Made by a program: the position numbers and the translations under genes | Assembly: GCA_015066525.1 (NCBI GenBank) | Contig: SVOG01000019.1 | Location: 1-33,225 of the forward strand | Length of the DNA stretch: 33,225 nucleotides | Direction: 5' to 3' | DNA from: Oscillospiraceae bacterium | GTDB taxonomy: Bacteria; Bacillota; Clostridia; Oscillospirales; Acutalibacteraceae | Notes under the pieces: model-generated | Databases searched by the model: none | What the model saw: only the letters and a program-made list of their open reading frames with translations | Told to the model about the DNA's origin: nothing | Part shown: positions 8,501-15,717 of the stretch, in pieces | How positions within the stretch are numbered: the first letter of the stretch is position 1 | How the letters are laid out: each line of letters opens with the position of its first letter

Positions 8501-9349
8501 AATCAACGTTCCGCCGCCTTCCACCACTTTGAGGAGGGGCTCGACGACATTATTGCGGTCGAACACCTTAACCGTGATGGAGGAGGTATAGTCCGAAATA
8601 TCGAAGGTCAGAATCTTGCTGTCACCGCGGCGGGTGTCGCGGCACTCGCTCTTCAGAATATCGCCCCAGACAGTAATCACGCCATCGTCGTACTTCACAT
8701 CCTTAATTGGCTTGGGAAGTTCACGGATATTTCTGCCCATCACGACCTTGCGGGTGTCGGCATAGAGCGGAGTGTCGCCGAGAATGGTATGCACGGCGTT
8801 TTTCTCCTGCTCTTCCCTGACAGCGCGCTCCTTCTCCTTCTTCTGCTCAAAAGCTTCATGCACTGCCTTCTCGACATCGAAGGTCTGCACCTGCATAAAG
8901 GAAACATCGAGGTCGATGTCAAACGCGTCGTAAATCAACTTGGATATTTCTTTATCCACGCCCTGGCTTTCGAGCAGTTCCTGACCGCCGTTTTTCAGAA
9001 AGACGGTGAGGGTATTGTCCTCGATTTCCGCCTCGCACGCATCGAAGAAGCCGTTGACCATCTGATTCGTGAAGCGGATGGGAGAAATAATCTTTTCAAT
9101 CTCGTCGACCGAAAAAAGATTCTTAGGATACTTCACTTTTACCTCAGCCTTATGGAGCTGCAGTCCGTCGGCAATCCCCTTTTGCACGCGCTCGATAACG
9201 TCGGCACCGACAAGGCGGTCGCTTCTGAGTTCAATCAGCGCATACCGTGTATCGCGTTTTACGACGAGGCGGGTGATTTCGGCAAAGCCGATTTGCGCGG
9301 CGTCGCTCTCGCTGATATATGTATTAAAAAAATTGTAAAATTCGTTCAT
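5534..9349 (-). CDS. polC: DNA polymerase III PolC lacking the 3'-5' exonuclease domain
   Basis: PolC is the replicative polymerase of low-GC Gram-positive bacteria. The 1271 residues show an N-terminal domain, an OB-like region (about 215-305), a PHP domain (HLHTTMSDMDG at 324, VTDHG at 355, VGSACEQGE at 466, ATGDVHF at 546), a zinc module (CKNC at 722, CPEC at 747), the catalytic PDIDLNFSGEYQ at 775 and a C-terminal clamp-binding QISLF. In Bacillus PolC a DEDD exonuclease of about 165 residues interrupts the PHP domain just after the GMEVNLVDD-type strand. Here GMEGYLVDD (381-389) runs after about 16 residues straight into HHIILLVKED, with no FDVETTG motif. The short length (usual about 1430) fits a clean domain loss. 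The ATG overlaps the ispG stop. Polymerase and PHP residues look intact. Confidence 0.95.
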   Translation of the reverse strand: MNEFYNFFNTYISESDAAQIGFAEITRLVVKRDTRYALIELRSDRLVGADVIERVQKGIADGLQLHKAEVKVKYPKNLFSVDEIEKIISPIRFTNQMVNGFFDACEAEIEDNTLTVFLKNGGQELLESQGVDKEISKLIYDAFDIDLDVSFMQVQTFDVEKAVHEAFEQKKEKERAVREEQEKNAVHTILGDTPLYADTRKVVMGRNIRELPKPIKDVKYDDGVITVWGDILKSECRDTRRGDSKILTFDISDYTSSITVKVFDRNNVVEPLLKVVEGGGTLIINGSYQFDKFSNESVLRPTSIEKVQKAEKMDTAEEKRVELHLHTTMSDMDGMTAPKELVKRAAKWGHKAIAVTDHGVVQALPEAYAAAKANGIKLILGMEGYLVDDSLYPDFMNMKLKEFRRHHIILLVKEDNSLDDSVPKEERKYGRKNLYEMISHSNVRTFKGRPLIPKSMLAKKRDGIIVGSACEQGEIIQAILRGESDEELLRLAAFYDYLEIQPNGNNAFMIRSERDIHQHINSEEDLININKKVVELADTLGKMTVATGDVHFIDPKDAKFRAILMASKGFDDADQQAPLYFKTTDEMLSDFAWAGDRAKEFVIDNPNKIADMVWDDIPPIPPGTFQPHIDGADEELTKKCWDMAKDLYGDPVPEYVAARLERELNSIISHGFGVLYVIAKRLVEESERNGYLVGSRGSVGSSLAAHFGGISEVNPLAPHYYCKNCKHSEFFLNGEYGSGFDLPPKNCPECGAPMKRDGHEIPFETFLGFDGDKEPDIDLNFSGEYQSRSHRFTEELFGKEYVFKAGTMATVADKTAYGYVVKYLEERDLLAVTPKAEIDRLTVGCTGIKRTTGQHPGGMVVVPDEYTVEDFTPIQYPSNDEKKGTYTTHFDFKNSLHDTLLKLDELGHDNPTLYKYLEDATGIPVMDVDLSDPNLYKLITSTEPIGVNPDDIDCPTGTLAIPEMGTPFVIGMLTEAQPKTFADLLQISGLSHGTDVWLGNAQELIQNGTCGISDVIGCRDDIMTHLIHVAEKYERDTGEESPLSKKDCFKIMEYTRKGKAPKELPPYEDAMKKIGVEQWYIDSCYKIKYMFPKAHAAAYVIAALRIAWYKIYYPIQFYSAYFTVRGGAIDAVAAVQGKAAVKAKMEEYKNKKNHGIEVSQKEEDTYVVNQIVIEMLARGYEFLPVDLYKSDWRVYQIEEGMIRLPFSAIDGIGDKAAIAIADAVKRNPEGFIASDDLANEPGVGKSVVDALRAAGALGDLPESKQISLFGF

Positions 9350-10386
9350 TACAGTTTATCAATCTCTTTCATTAATTCGTCGAGGAGCTTGCCCTCGTCT
9401 ACCTTGCGCAATATCTCGCCCTTTTTGAAAATCAGTCCGCAGCCGTCGCCGCCCGCGATGCCGATATCCGCTTCGCGCGCTTCGCCGGGTCCGTTTACGA
9501 TACAACCCATCACGGCAACTTTAATCGGTTTCTTCACATCGCGCAGGCGCTCTTCAACCTGGTTAGCAAGACCGACGAGGTCAATCTTCGTTCTGCCGCA
9601 GGTCGGGCAGGAGATGAGGTAAGGGGTATCGTTTTTCAGTCCGATAGCCTTGAGAATGTCAAAGGCGGCATAGACCTCCTTGAGCGGGTTATCGGTCAGG
9701 CTGACACGAATCGTGTCGCCGATACCGTGCGTCAGAAGTGAGCCGATACCGACCGCCGATTTAATAATACCCATACGCTCGGTGCCCGCCTCGGTCACGC
9801 CGAGATGGAGCGGGTAATCGCATTTTTCGTGGGCAAGTTCATACGCCTGAATCATCGTATTTACGTTGGAGGATTTAATCGAAATGACGATGTCCTCAAA
9901 GTCGAATTTCTCGAGCAGGGAGGCGTGGTAGAGCGCACTCTCGACCATCGCTTCGGGCGTGGGCGAGCCGTATTTGGCAAGAATCTCCTTCTCGAGCGAG
10001 CCGGAGTTTACGCCGATACGAATCGGAATCTGCTTTTGCTTACAGATATCCGCCACCGCCTTTACCCTGTCCTCGGCACCGATATTGCCGGGGTTTATAC
10101 GGATTTTATCAATACCGCGCTCAGCAGCGCCGAGTGCGAGCTTATAATCAAAATGAATATCGGCAACGAGCGGCACGCTGACAGCGTTTTTAATCGGTTC
10201 CACGAGGGAAAGCGCATCGTTGTCGGGAATGGCAAAGCGAATAACCTGGCAGCCCGCTTTTTCAAGCTCGACCGCCTGCTTCACGCTGCCTTCAATATCG
10301 CTTGCGGGAACATTGAGCATACTCTGGACGAGCACGGGCTCCCCGCCGCCTAAGAATGTGTTACCTAATTTAACTTTTCTTGTCAT
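9349..10386 (-). CDS. ispG: 4-hydroxy-3-methylbut-2-enyl diphosphate synthase (IspG/GcpE)
   Basis: IspG is the iron-sulfur reductase that makes HMBPP in the MEP isoprenoid pathway. The 345-residue length suits the bacterial two-domain form. A TIM barrel fills the N-terminal two thirds (VLVQSML near residue 18, DIHFDYKLA near 75, KIRINPGNIG near 93). The C-terminal domain has the [4Fe-4S] ligands CPTC near residue 261 and MGCIVNGPGE near residue 294. The start follows AAGGAG. With dxr in the same operon and uppS using the product chain, the locus couples isoprenoid supply to cell-wall lipid carrier synthesis. Its stop overlaps the polC start. Confidence 0.97.
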   Translation of the reverse strand: MTRKVKLGNTFLGGGEPVLVQSMLNVPASDIEGSVKQAVELEKAGCQVIRFAIPDNDALSLVEPIKNAVSVPLVADIHFDYKLALGAAERGIDKIRINPGNIGAEDRVKAVADICKQKQIPIRIGVNSGSLEKEILAKYGSPTPEAMVESALYHASLLEKFDFEDIVISIKSSNVNTMIQAYELAHEKCDYPLHLGVTEAGTERMGIIKSAVGIGSLLTHGIGDTIRVSLTDNPLKEVYAAFDILKAIGLKNDTPYLISCPTCGRTKIDLVGLANQVEERLRDVKKPIKVAVMGCIVNGPGEAREADIGIAGGDGCGLIFKKGEILRKVDEGKLLDELMKEIDKL

Positions 10387-10425
10387 ATTTACTCCTTAAT
10401 TAAACAATTCTCCATTCCAAGCTGA

Positions 10426-11463
10426 TTAATGAATCAGCTTGGATATATCCGAAAAGGTGATGACCGTCATCAGTCCAAGTAGCAGAATCAGTCCCGCGCC
10501 GTTGATTGCCCACTCCCATTTGGGCGGGAGTTTGCGTCTGAAAATGCCTTCAAAGATAAGAAGGAAGAGCCTCCATCCGTCGAGTGCGGGTATCGGGAAA
10601 AGGTTAAATAGTCCGACATTAATAGTCAGCAGCGCCATAATCTTCAGCATCGATGGGATGCTGACCTTCACCGCCTCGGACACGATGCCTACCGCGCCGA
10701 CGGGACCGCTGAGGTCGGACACTCTGAAATGCCCTGCAATCAGGTCGTGCACCGAGAGAAATACCATTCTGCCGTAGGATATCCACTGCATCAAGCTCTC
10801 GCCGAGCACATTCGGAACGGTCTTTTCCTTACCGAGGAGCCAGAAGTCGAGTTTGATAAACTGTCTGCCGTCGTCCTCCTCGGTATCGAAGGTGACGGAG
10901 AGATTCTCTTCCCTGCCGTCACGCAGCACCGTCATATCGAGGGTGCCGTCGGTACTGCGGGTCAGACCCGTCGTAATATCCGTTGCGGAATAGACGCGCA
11001 TACCGTCGATAACTTTAATCTTATCCCCTGCCTGCAGGGTTTGGGAGCTGACGGCATTTTTATCGAATCTGGCAATCTCGGTCGTTCCCACGAGATTCTG
11101 CGAACAGACGATAATCGACGTAATGACAAGTCCTAAAATCAGATTCATCACAGCGCCTGCAACAACGATAAAAATGCGCTGAATGACTTTCTTATTCGAA
11201 AAGGCATTCTCGTCGTCGCTGTCCTCGTCCTCGCCCTCCATCGCGCAGTATCCGCCAAAGAGGATGAAACGCAGCGAATAGGTCGTCTCCCCGCGTGTGA
11301 ACTGCACGAGTTTCGGACCCATACCGATGGAAAATTCATTTACTTTAACCCCCATCAGGCGGGCGGCTACAAAATGCCCGCCCTCGTGAATCACGATAAT
11401 CAGTTCAAAAAACAGTATCGCAATCAACACGGGGTACACTGTATTCCAGATATTTGCTAACAC
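10426..11463 (-). CDS. rseP: Site-2 intramembrane zinc metalloprotease RseP/RasP
   Basis: This M50 protease cleaves transmembrane substrates such as anti-sigma factors. The 345 residues have the zinc motif HEGGH at residues 26-30 in the first membrane helix, a second helix near 95-117, a PDZ-like domain around 125-205, and C-terminal helices with NLFPIPALDGWR near residue 287, whose Asp295 is the third metal ligand. The family usually has LDGG; here it is LDGW, an unusual substitution beside the ligand. The start is a GTG with GGAG eight bases upstream, overlapping the end of dxr by seven bases. The dxr-rseP order is the classic Firmicute arrangement. Confidence 0.94.
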   Translation of the reverse strand: MLANIWNTVYPVLIAILFFELIIVIHEGGHFVAARLMGVKVNEFSIGMGPKLVQFTRGETTYSLRFILFGGYCAMEGEDEDSDDENAFSNKKVIQRIFIVVAGAVMNLILGLVITSIIVCSQNLVGTTEIARFDKNAVSSQTLQAGDKIKVIDGMRVYSATDITTGLTRSTDGTLDMTVLRDGREENLSVTFDTEEDDGRQFIKLDFWLLGKEKTVPNVLGESLMQWISYGRMVFLSVHDLIAGHFRVSDLSGPVGAVGIVSEAVKVSIPSMLKIMALLTINVGLFNLFPIPALDGWRLFLLIFEGIFRRKLPPKWEWAINGAGLILLLGLMTVITFSDISKLIH

Positions 11464-12608
11464 TTAACCGTCTCCATAACATATTGCCTTGCCGCCCGGT
11501 CTGCATCGAGCACATCCTGCAAGGTAAAATCAGTAATATCGGGCGCACTTTTCATCGCCTCGTTATTAAGATATGCAATATCGCCGAATTTAATTTTACC
11601 GTCAAGGAATAATCTGACACTTTCCTCGTTTGCGCCGTTTGCAGCGGCAGGGTGAACGCCGCCAAGTGCAATCGCATTTTTGCAGACGTTGATGCACTTA
11701 AAGGTGTCGTAATCCGGCTCATAGAATGTTAGTTTACCGTAGTCCGCAAGGCTCAGATACTGCACGGGGCTCGGCTTTCTGTCGGGATAGGTCAGCGCAT
11801 ACTGAATCGGGATGCGCATATCGGGCACGCCAAGCTGCGCAATCATCGAATTATCCTGATACACAATCGCCGAATGGAGCACCGATTCGCGGTGAATGAC
11901 AATCTCGATATCCTCATTCGGCATATCGAAGAGCCACTTCGCCTCGATAAACTCGAGACCTTTATTCATCATCGTAGCCGAGTCGATGGTGATTTTAGCG
12001 CCCATATCCCAGTTCGGGTGTTTCAAAGCGTCCGCAGCGGTGACGTTTTCGAGTTCCTGCTCCGTCTTGCCAAAGAAGGGACCGCCCGACGCGGTCAGGA
12101 TAATTTTCTTCACCGCTTTTTTCTCCGGACAGCCCTGCAACGACTGGAAAATCGCGGAATGCTCGCTGTCTACGGGGAGGATGTCCACGCCCATATCGCG
12201 CGCTAAATTTGTGACGAGGTGTCCGCCTGCCACAAGGGTTTCCTTATTCGCAAGGGCGATGGTTTTCCTCGCCTTAATCGCCTCAAGCGTCGGCTGGAGT
12301 CCGACCATACCGACAACGGAATTCAGCACGGTATCCGCGCCGTCATATACCGCGCATTCTATCAGTCCGTCCATCCCGCAGACAACGCGTGTGGCGGTGT
12401 CTGCTATTTTTGTTTTTAACTCCTTTGCGGCGTCTTCGTTCATCATACACACAAGTGCGGGGTGAAATTCCCTCACCTGCTCTTCCATCAGCGAAACGTT
12501 TGAGGAAGCGGTGAGGCATTTTACCGTATAGCCATGCATACGGCAGACGTCGAGCGACTGCGTGCCGATGGAGCCCGTGGAGCCGAGGAGTGAAATATTC
12601 TTCGTCAT
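11457..12608 (-). CDS. dxr: 1-deoxy-D-xylulose 5-phosphate reductoisomerase (Dxr/IspC)
   Basis: Dxr commits deoxyxylulose phosphate to the MEP pathway, producing MEP with NADPH. The 383-residue length is normal. The N-terminal Rossmann loop is LLGSTGSIGTQSLDV (residues 7-21). The catalytic region has ANKETLVAGG near residue 119, VDSEHSAIFQ near 146 with the metal-binding Asp and Glu, ILTASGGPFFG near 170, and MNKGLEFIEAKWLFDM near 213 with the third acidic ligand. The C-terminal segment PAAANGANEESV near 320 is also typical. It lies five bases after cdsA and overlaps rseP. Confidence 0.97.
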   Translation of the reverse strand: MTKNISLLGSTGSIGTQSLDVCRMHGYTVKCLTASSNVSLMEEQVREFHPALVCMMNEDAAKELKTKIADTATRVVCGMDGLIECAVYDGADTVLNSVVGMVGLQPTLEAIKARKTIALANKETLVAGGHLVTNLARDMGVDILPVDSEHSAIFQSLQGCPEKKAVKKIILTASGGPFFGKTEQELENVTAADALKHPNWDMGAKITIDSATMMNKGLEFIEAKWLFDMPNEDIEIVIHRESVLHSAIVYQDNSMIAQLGVPDMRIPIQYALTYPDRKPSPVQYLSLADYGKLTFYEPDYDTFKCINVCKNAIALGGVHPAAANGANEESVRLFLDGKIKFGDIAYLNNEAMKSAPDITDFTLQDVLDADRAARQYVMETVKC

Positions 12609-12612
12609 AGTC

Positions 12613-13482
12613 TTACCTTACAATAAACTGCGCTACTACAAAAGTAAGCGGAAGGGTGAAAAGGGATGAGTCAAATCTGTCCATCACGCCGCCGTGGCCG
12701 GGGAAAATCTTGCCGAAATCCTTGACATCAAAATTCCTCTTCAGCACGGACGCGGTGAGGTCGCCCATCATACTGAGAAAAGCGATAAACGGTGCCGCCG
12801 CAAGAAGGACGGTCGCCTGCGTCATTGTCAGTCGGAAATCCGCAAAGTGATTATACAGCACGATGGCAACGGCGTTCAGAATCAGGCTGAACACAATGCC
12901 GCATACCGCGCCCTCCACTGTTTTCTTCGGCGAAATCTTCGGTGACATCTTGGTCTTGCCGATTGCCATACCGCCGAGCTGCGCGCCGACATCGGTGCCG
13001 AGCGCACTGATAAGCGCATAGAAAATCAGATAGACACCAATCTGGTTGCCGTAACCCGTGGTATCGCGCAGCACGCCGAAGAGCGCAAAGCCGCTCGGTA
13101 CGAGAAGGCTCGCCACAATCGTAATCGCGACATCCTCAAACTTCGTGTGCTCGTAATCCTTCAGCATCGCGAGGAAATAGGCGATGACAATGACGATGAC
13201 ATATACCGCCTTCGGCAGGAAGTTATAGAATTTCAGCAGCGTATACGTCGGCACAAACGGCTCGAGAATGCTCGCGCTCGAGAAAAGCGGCACGATGAAC
13301 GCCACGATAACGCCGAATACGAACAGAAATTTATTACTGATTTTTGCGCAGTGCATAATCTCCCCCGCTGCTATCGCTGAGAAAACGGCAATGACTGCGA
13401 TAAAGAGCGGCGTATAAATCTGCCACACGACAAGCGCAAGCAGTGCCAGCAGCACTGCGGCGGTTAATACTCTTTGTTTCAT
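12613..13482 (-). CDS. cdsA: Phosphatidate cytidylyltransferase (CdsA)
   Basis: CdsA makes CDP-diacylglycerol from phosphatidate and CTP, the branch point of phospholipid synthesis, in the cytoplasmic membrane. The 289 residues are strongly hydrophobic, with about eight membrane helices. The CTP_transf_1 signature is clear near residues 236-268: GDLTASVLKRNFDVKDFGK followed by FPGHGGVMDRFDS, with the conserved acidic residues in place. A second conserved stretch, KTMSPKISPKKTVEGA, is near residue 177. The start follows AAGGAG. It sits between uppS and dxr in the usual order. Confidence 0.95.
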   Translation of the reverse strand: MKQRVLTAAVLLALLALVVWQIYTPLFIAVIAVFSAIAAGEIMHCAKISNKFLFVFGVIVAFIVPLFSSASILEPFVPTYTLLKFYNFLPKAVYVIVIVIAYFLAMLKDYEHTKFEDVAITIVASLLVPSGFALFGVLRDTTGYGNQIGVYLIFYALISALGTDVGAQLGGMAIGKTKMSPKISPKKTVEGAVCGIVFSLILNAVAIVLYNHFADFRLTMTQATVLLAAAPFIAFLSMMGDLTASVLKRNFDVKDFGKIFPGHGGVMDRFDSSLFTLPLTFVVAQFIVR

Positions 13483-13523
13483 ATTATTACTCCTTAACTA
13501 TTACGAATTATAATTACTTTCAG

Positions 13524-14243
13524 TTATCCACCGAAGCGGCGGTTGCGGTTTTCGAAATCGGTCAGAGCCGCATATAAATCCTTCTTCGTAAAATCGGGCC
13601 AGAGCACATCGCTGTACCAGAATTCGCTGTAAGCCGCTTGCCACAGGAGAAAGTTCGAAAGGCGTTGCTCGCCCGACGGACGGATAATCAAGTCGCAATC
13701 GGGCACGGTGTAAAGATTATCGCTGATGTCATGCTCGGTGATTTCGGTTTTGCCGCTTCGCATCAGTTTATTCACGGCGCTGACAATCTCCTGTCTGCCG
13801 CCGTAATTCACCGCGAGGTAAACGGTTGTACCCGTATGCGCAGCAGTCTCCGCCTCCGCCTCGTCCATCAGGTCGAGGAGTTCCTGCGAGATACCTTCGC
13901 GCTCGCCGATGAATTTAATCTTACTGTTTTTTGCCTTCGCCATATCCGCTTTCGCCTCGAGGAGATATTCCTTAAACAGCTGCATCAGCGCGTCCACCTC
14001 TTCCTTCGGGCGCTTCCAGTTCTCGGTGGAAAACGCGTAGAAAGTCACATAGCGGATGCCGAGGTTCGCGCACTCGTCGGAAATGGTACGAAAGATATTG
14101 GCGCCCGCCTTATGTCCCGCGGAACGCGGCAATCCCCTCTTCTTTGCCCATCTGCCGTTGCCGTCCATAATAATGCCGAGATGATTCGGCAGGACGTCAA
14201 ACGAAGTACGGATTTCTTTATCCTTTTTGGAAAAAAGTGCCAT
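13524..14243 (-). CDS. uppS: Isoprenyl (undecaprenyl) diphosphate synthase
   Basis: This cis-prenyltransferase extends farnesyl diphosphate with isopentenyl diphosphate to the C55 lipid carrier used for peptidoglycan and surface polymers. The 239 residues contain the family signatures: HLGIIMDGNGRWAKKRG near residue 21 with the catalytic Asp, YAFSTENWKRP near residue 68, and the C-terminal RPSGEQRLSNFLLWQ near residue 188 followed by EFWYSDVLWPDF. The start follows AAGGAG. Just upstream, between frr and uppS, lies a GAAA-tetraloop hairpin. Confidence 0.96.
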   Translation of the reverse strand: MALFSKKDKEIRTSFDVLPNHLGIIMDGNGRWAKKRGLPRSAGHKAGANIFRTISDECANLGIRYVTFYAFSTENWKRPKEEVDALMQLFKEYLLEAKADMAKAKNSKIKFIGEREGISQELLDLMDEAEAETAAHTGTTVYLAVNYGGRQEIVSAVNKLMRSGKTEITEHDISDNLYTVPDCDLIIRPSGEQRLSNFLLWQAAYSEFWYSDVLWPDFTKKDLYAALTDFENRNRRFGG

Positions 14244-14270
14244 ATTGTCAACTCCTTAAAAAGAGTTATA

Positions 14271-14291
14271 GGGCGTTGCTTTCGCACGCCC
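14271..14291 (-). other. Intercistronic hairpin with GAAA tetraloop between frr and uppS
   Basis: On the transcript, GGGCGTGC and GCAACGCCC pair around a GAAA loop, with one bulged A. The uridine run expected of a rho-independent terminator does not follow directly; instead AACTC and GAGTT (14251-14267) can form a second weak stem around the uppS ribosome site. This could be an RNA processing or stability element, or a partial attenuator. Confidence 0.45.
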
Positions 14292-14305
14292 ACAAACTAC
14301 TATTG

Positions 14306-14860
14306 TCAGATGGAAAGAATCTCGTCTTCCTTCTTCTTGGTCATATCGTCAACACTCTTGATATACTGATCGGTGATGTCCTGCAGCTTCTTTTCGCCGT
14401 CCTTCTGGTCATCTTCGGTAATTTCATTATTCTTCTTGAGCTTCTTAATATCGTCCATCGAATCGCGGCGGATATTTCTCACTGCGACCTTGGCTTCCTC
14501 CGCTCTCTTGGAGACATCCTTGACGAGGCGCTTTCTGTCCTCCTCGGTCATCTGCGGGAAGGAGAGGCGGATAACCTTGCCGTCGTTTTGCGGATTGATA
14601 CCGATTTCGGCAACATTGATAGCCTTCTCGATATCCTTCAGCGTGCCGGCATCCCAGGGCTGAATAACGAGAAGTCTCGGCTCGGGAACGGAAACCGCCG
14701 CCATCTGATTCAGCGGGGTCGGCGTGCCGTAATACTCCACAACGACATTGTTGAGAATGTTCGGGTTTGCTCTGCCCGCTCTGATGGTATCGTAATCTCT
14801 CTCGAGCGAGTCAAGGCATTTTTCCATTCTTGCTTTCGTGTTTTCAAATACTTTATCCAT
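14306..14860 (-). CDS. frr: Ribosome recycling factor
   Basis: RRF works with EF-G to split ribosomes after termination. At 184 residues it matches the family length of about 185. The typical pattern is visible: an N-terminal helix (MEKCLDSLERDYDTIRAGRANP), a short beta domain near residues 30-105 with TPLNQMAAVSVPEPRLLVIQPWD, then long helices with RKRLVKDVSKRAEEAKVAVRNIRRD near residue 108 and a charged C-terminal coil. It follows pyrH by 25 bases with an AAGGAG site, the near-universal pyrH-frr pairing. Confidence 0.98.
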   Translation of the reverse strand: MDKVFENTKARMEKCLDSLERDYDTIRAGRANPNILNNVVVEYYGTPTPLNQMAAVSVPEPRLLVIQPWDAGTLKDIEKAINVAEIGINPQNDGKVIRLSFPQMTEEDRKRLVKDVSKRAEEAKVAVRNIRRDSMDDIKKLKKNNEITEDDQKDGEKKLQDITDQYIKSVDDMTKKKEDEILSI

Positions 14861-14885
14861 AATCTTACTCCTTATATAAATTCAA

Positions 14886-15593
14886 TCAGTTTTTTACAGT
14901 GGTACCGATAACCTCGCCGCTGACTACGCGAACGATATTTTCAGGGTCTTCCAGGTTAAATACGATAATCGGCATATCGTTATCCTTACAAAGGGAGAAA
15001 GCGGTGGAATCCATTACCTTAAGGTCACGGGTGATAACCTCCTGGAAGGAAACGGTGTCGAACTTCACAGCGTCGTCAAACTTATTCGGGTCCTTATCGT
15101 AAACGCCGTCCACATTGGTTGCCTTCAAAAGAGCGTCCGCATTAATCTCGACGCTGCGCAGTGCTGCGGCAGTATCAGTAGAGAAGAACGGTGAGCCCGT
15201 GCCGCAACCGAAGATAACGATTCTGCCCTTTTCAAAATGGCGAATCGCCTTGTTGCGGATATACGGCTCTGCAATCTGGCGCATTTCGATAGCGGTCTGT
15301 ACTCTGACATCCGCGCCGAGCTGCTCGAGTGCGTCGCAAAGTGCGAGCGAGTTCATCGCCGTAGCAAGCATACCGATATGGTCGGCTCTCGTTCTGTCCA
15401 TATGTTCGCTCGAGCGACCTCTCCAGAAATTGCCGCCGCCGACAACGATGCCGACATCGACGCCGAGGTCCGCGACCTTTTTCACGCTGCGGCAGATTTT
15501 CAGCACGGTATCATTATCAATACCCTTGCCTGCGGCGCCCGCGAGCACCTCGCCGCTGAGTTTCAGTAAAATTCGTTTATAAGCAATACCCAT
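14886..15593 (-). CDS. pyrH: UMP kinase (PyrH)
   Basis: PyrH phosphorylates UMP to UDP and belongs to the amino-acid-kinase fold. The 235 residues show the ATP loop [12 protein letters not shown] at the start, [12 protein letters not shown] near residue 49, the [20 protein letters not shown] segment near residue 66 and a uridine-site region [11 protein letters not shown] near 139. The ATG follows AGGAGGG. It heads the eight-gene housekeeping operon. In many Firmicutes rpsB and tsf lie directly upstream; here a surface protein gene with its own terminator does instead. Confidence 0.97.
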   Translation of the reverse strand: MGIAYKRILLKLSGEVLAGAAGKGIDNDTVLKICRSVKKVADLGVDVGIVVGGGNFWRGRSSEHMDRTRADHIGMLATAMNSLALCDALEQLGADVRVQTAIEMRQIAEPYIRNKAIRHFEKGRIVIFGCGTGSPFFSTDTAAALRSVEINADALLKATNVDGVYDKDPNKFDDAVKFDTVSFQEVITRDLKVMDSTAFSLCKDNDMPIIVFNLEDPENIVRVVSGEVIGTTVKN

Positions 15594-15622
15594 CAGTGTA
15601 TCCCTCCTAATTTATTATTAAT

Positions 15623-15651
15623 ATAATAATATAATTCGCGCCTAAAGTAAA
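15623..15651 (-). promoter_or_regulatory. Candidate promoter of the pyrH-polC operon
   Basis: On the minus strand TTTACT (15646-15651) and TATTAT (15623-15628) are 17 bases apart, between the upstream terminator and the pyrH ribosome site. The region is very A+T rich, so other registers are possible. Confidence 0.45.
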
Positions 15652-15683
15652 GAATATAAAGAAAAAAATATGTTACAAATTGG

Positions 15684-15713
15684 TAAAAAAGAAGAGGGCA
15701 CGCTGCCCTCTTC
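15684..15713 (-). terminator. Rho-independent terminator of the BspA-like gene
   Basis: A perfect 10-bp stem, GAAGAGGGCA (15691-15700) with TGCCCTCTTC (15704-15713) and a three-base loop, is followed on the minus strand by a run of T. It lies five bases past the surface-protein stop and separates it from the pyrH operon. Confidence 0.92.
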
Positions 15714-15717
15714 TGTA

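Noticed and set aside
6683-9622. A 979-codon open frame on the plus strand opposite polC
   Set aside because: It lies wholly antisense to a clearly conserved polC, has no ribosome site or promoter, and its translation shows no recognisable motif; long antisense frames are expected from the codon usage of this genome.
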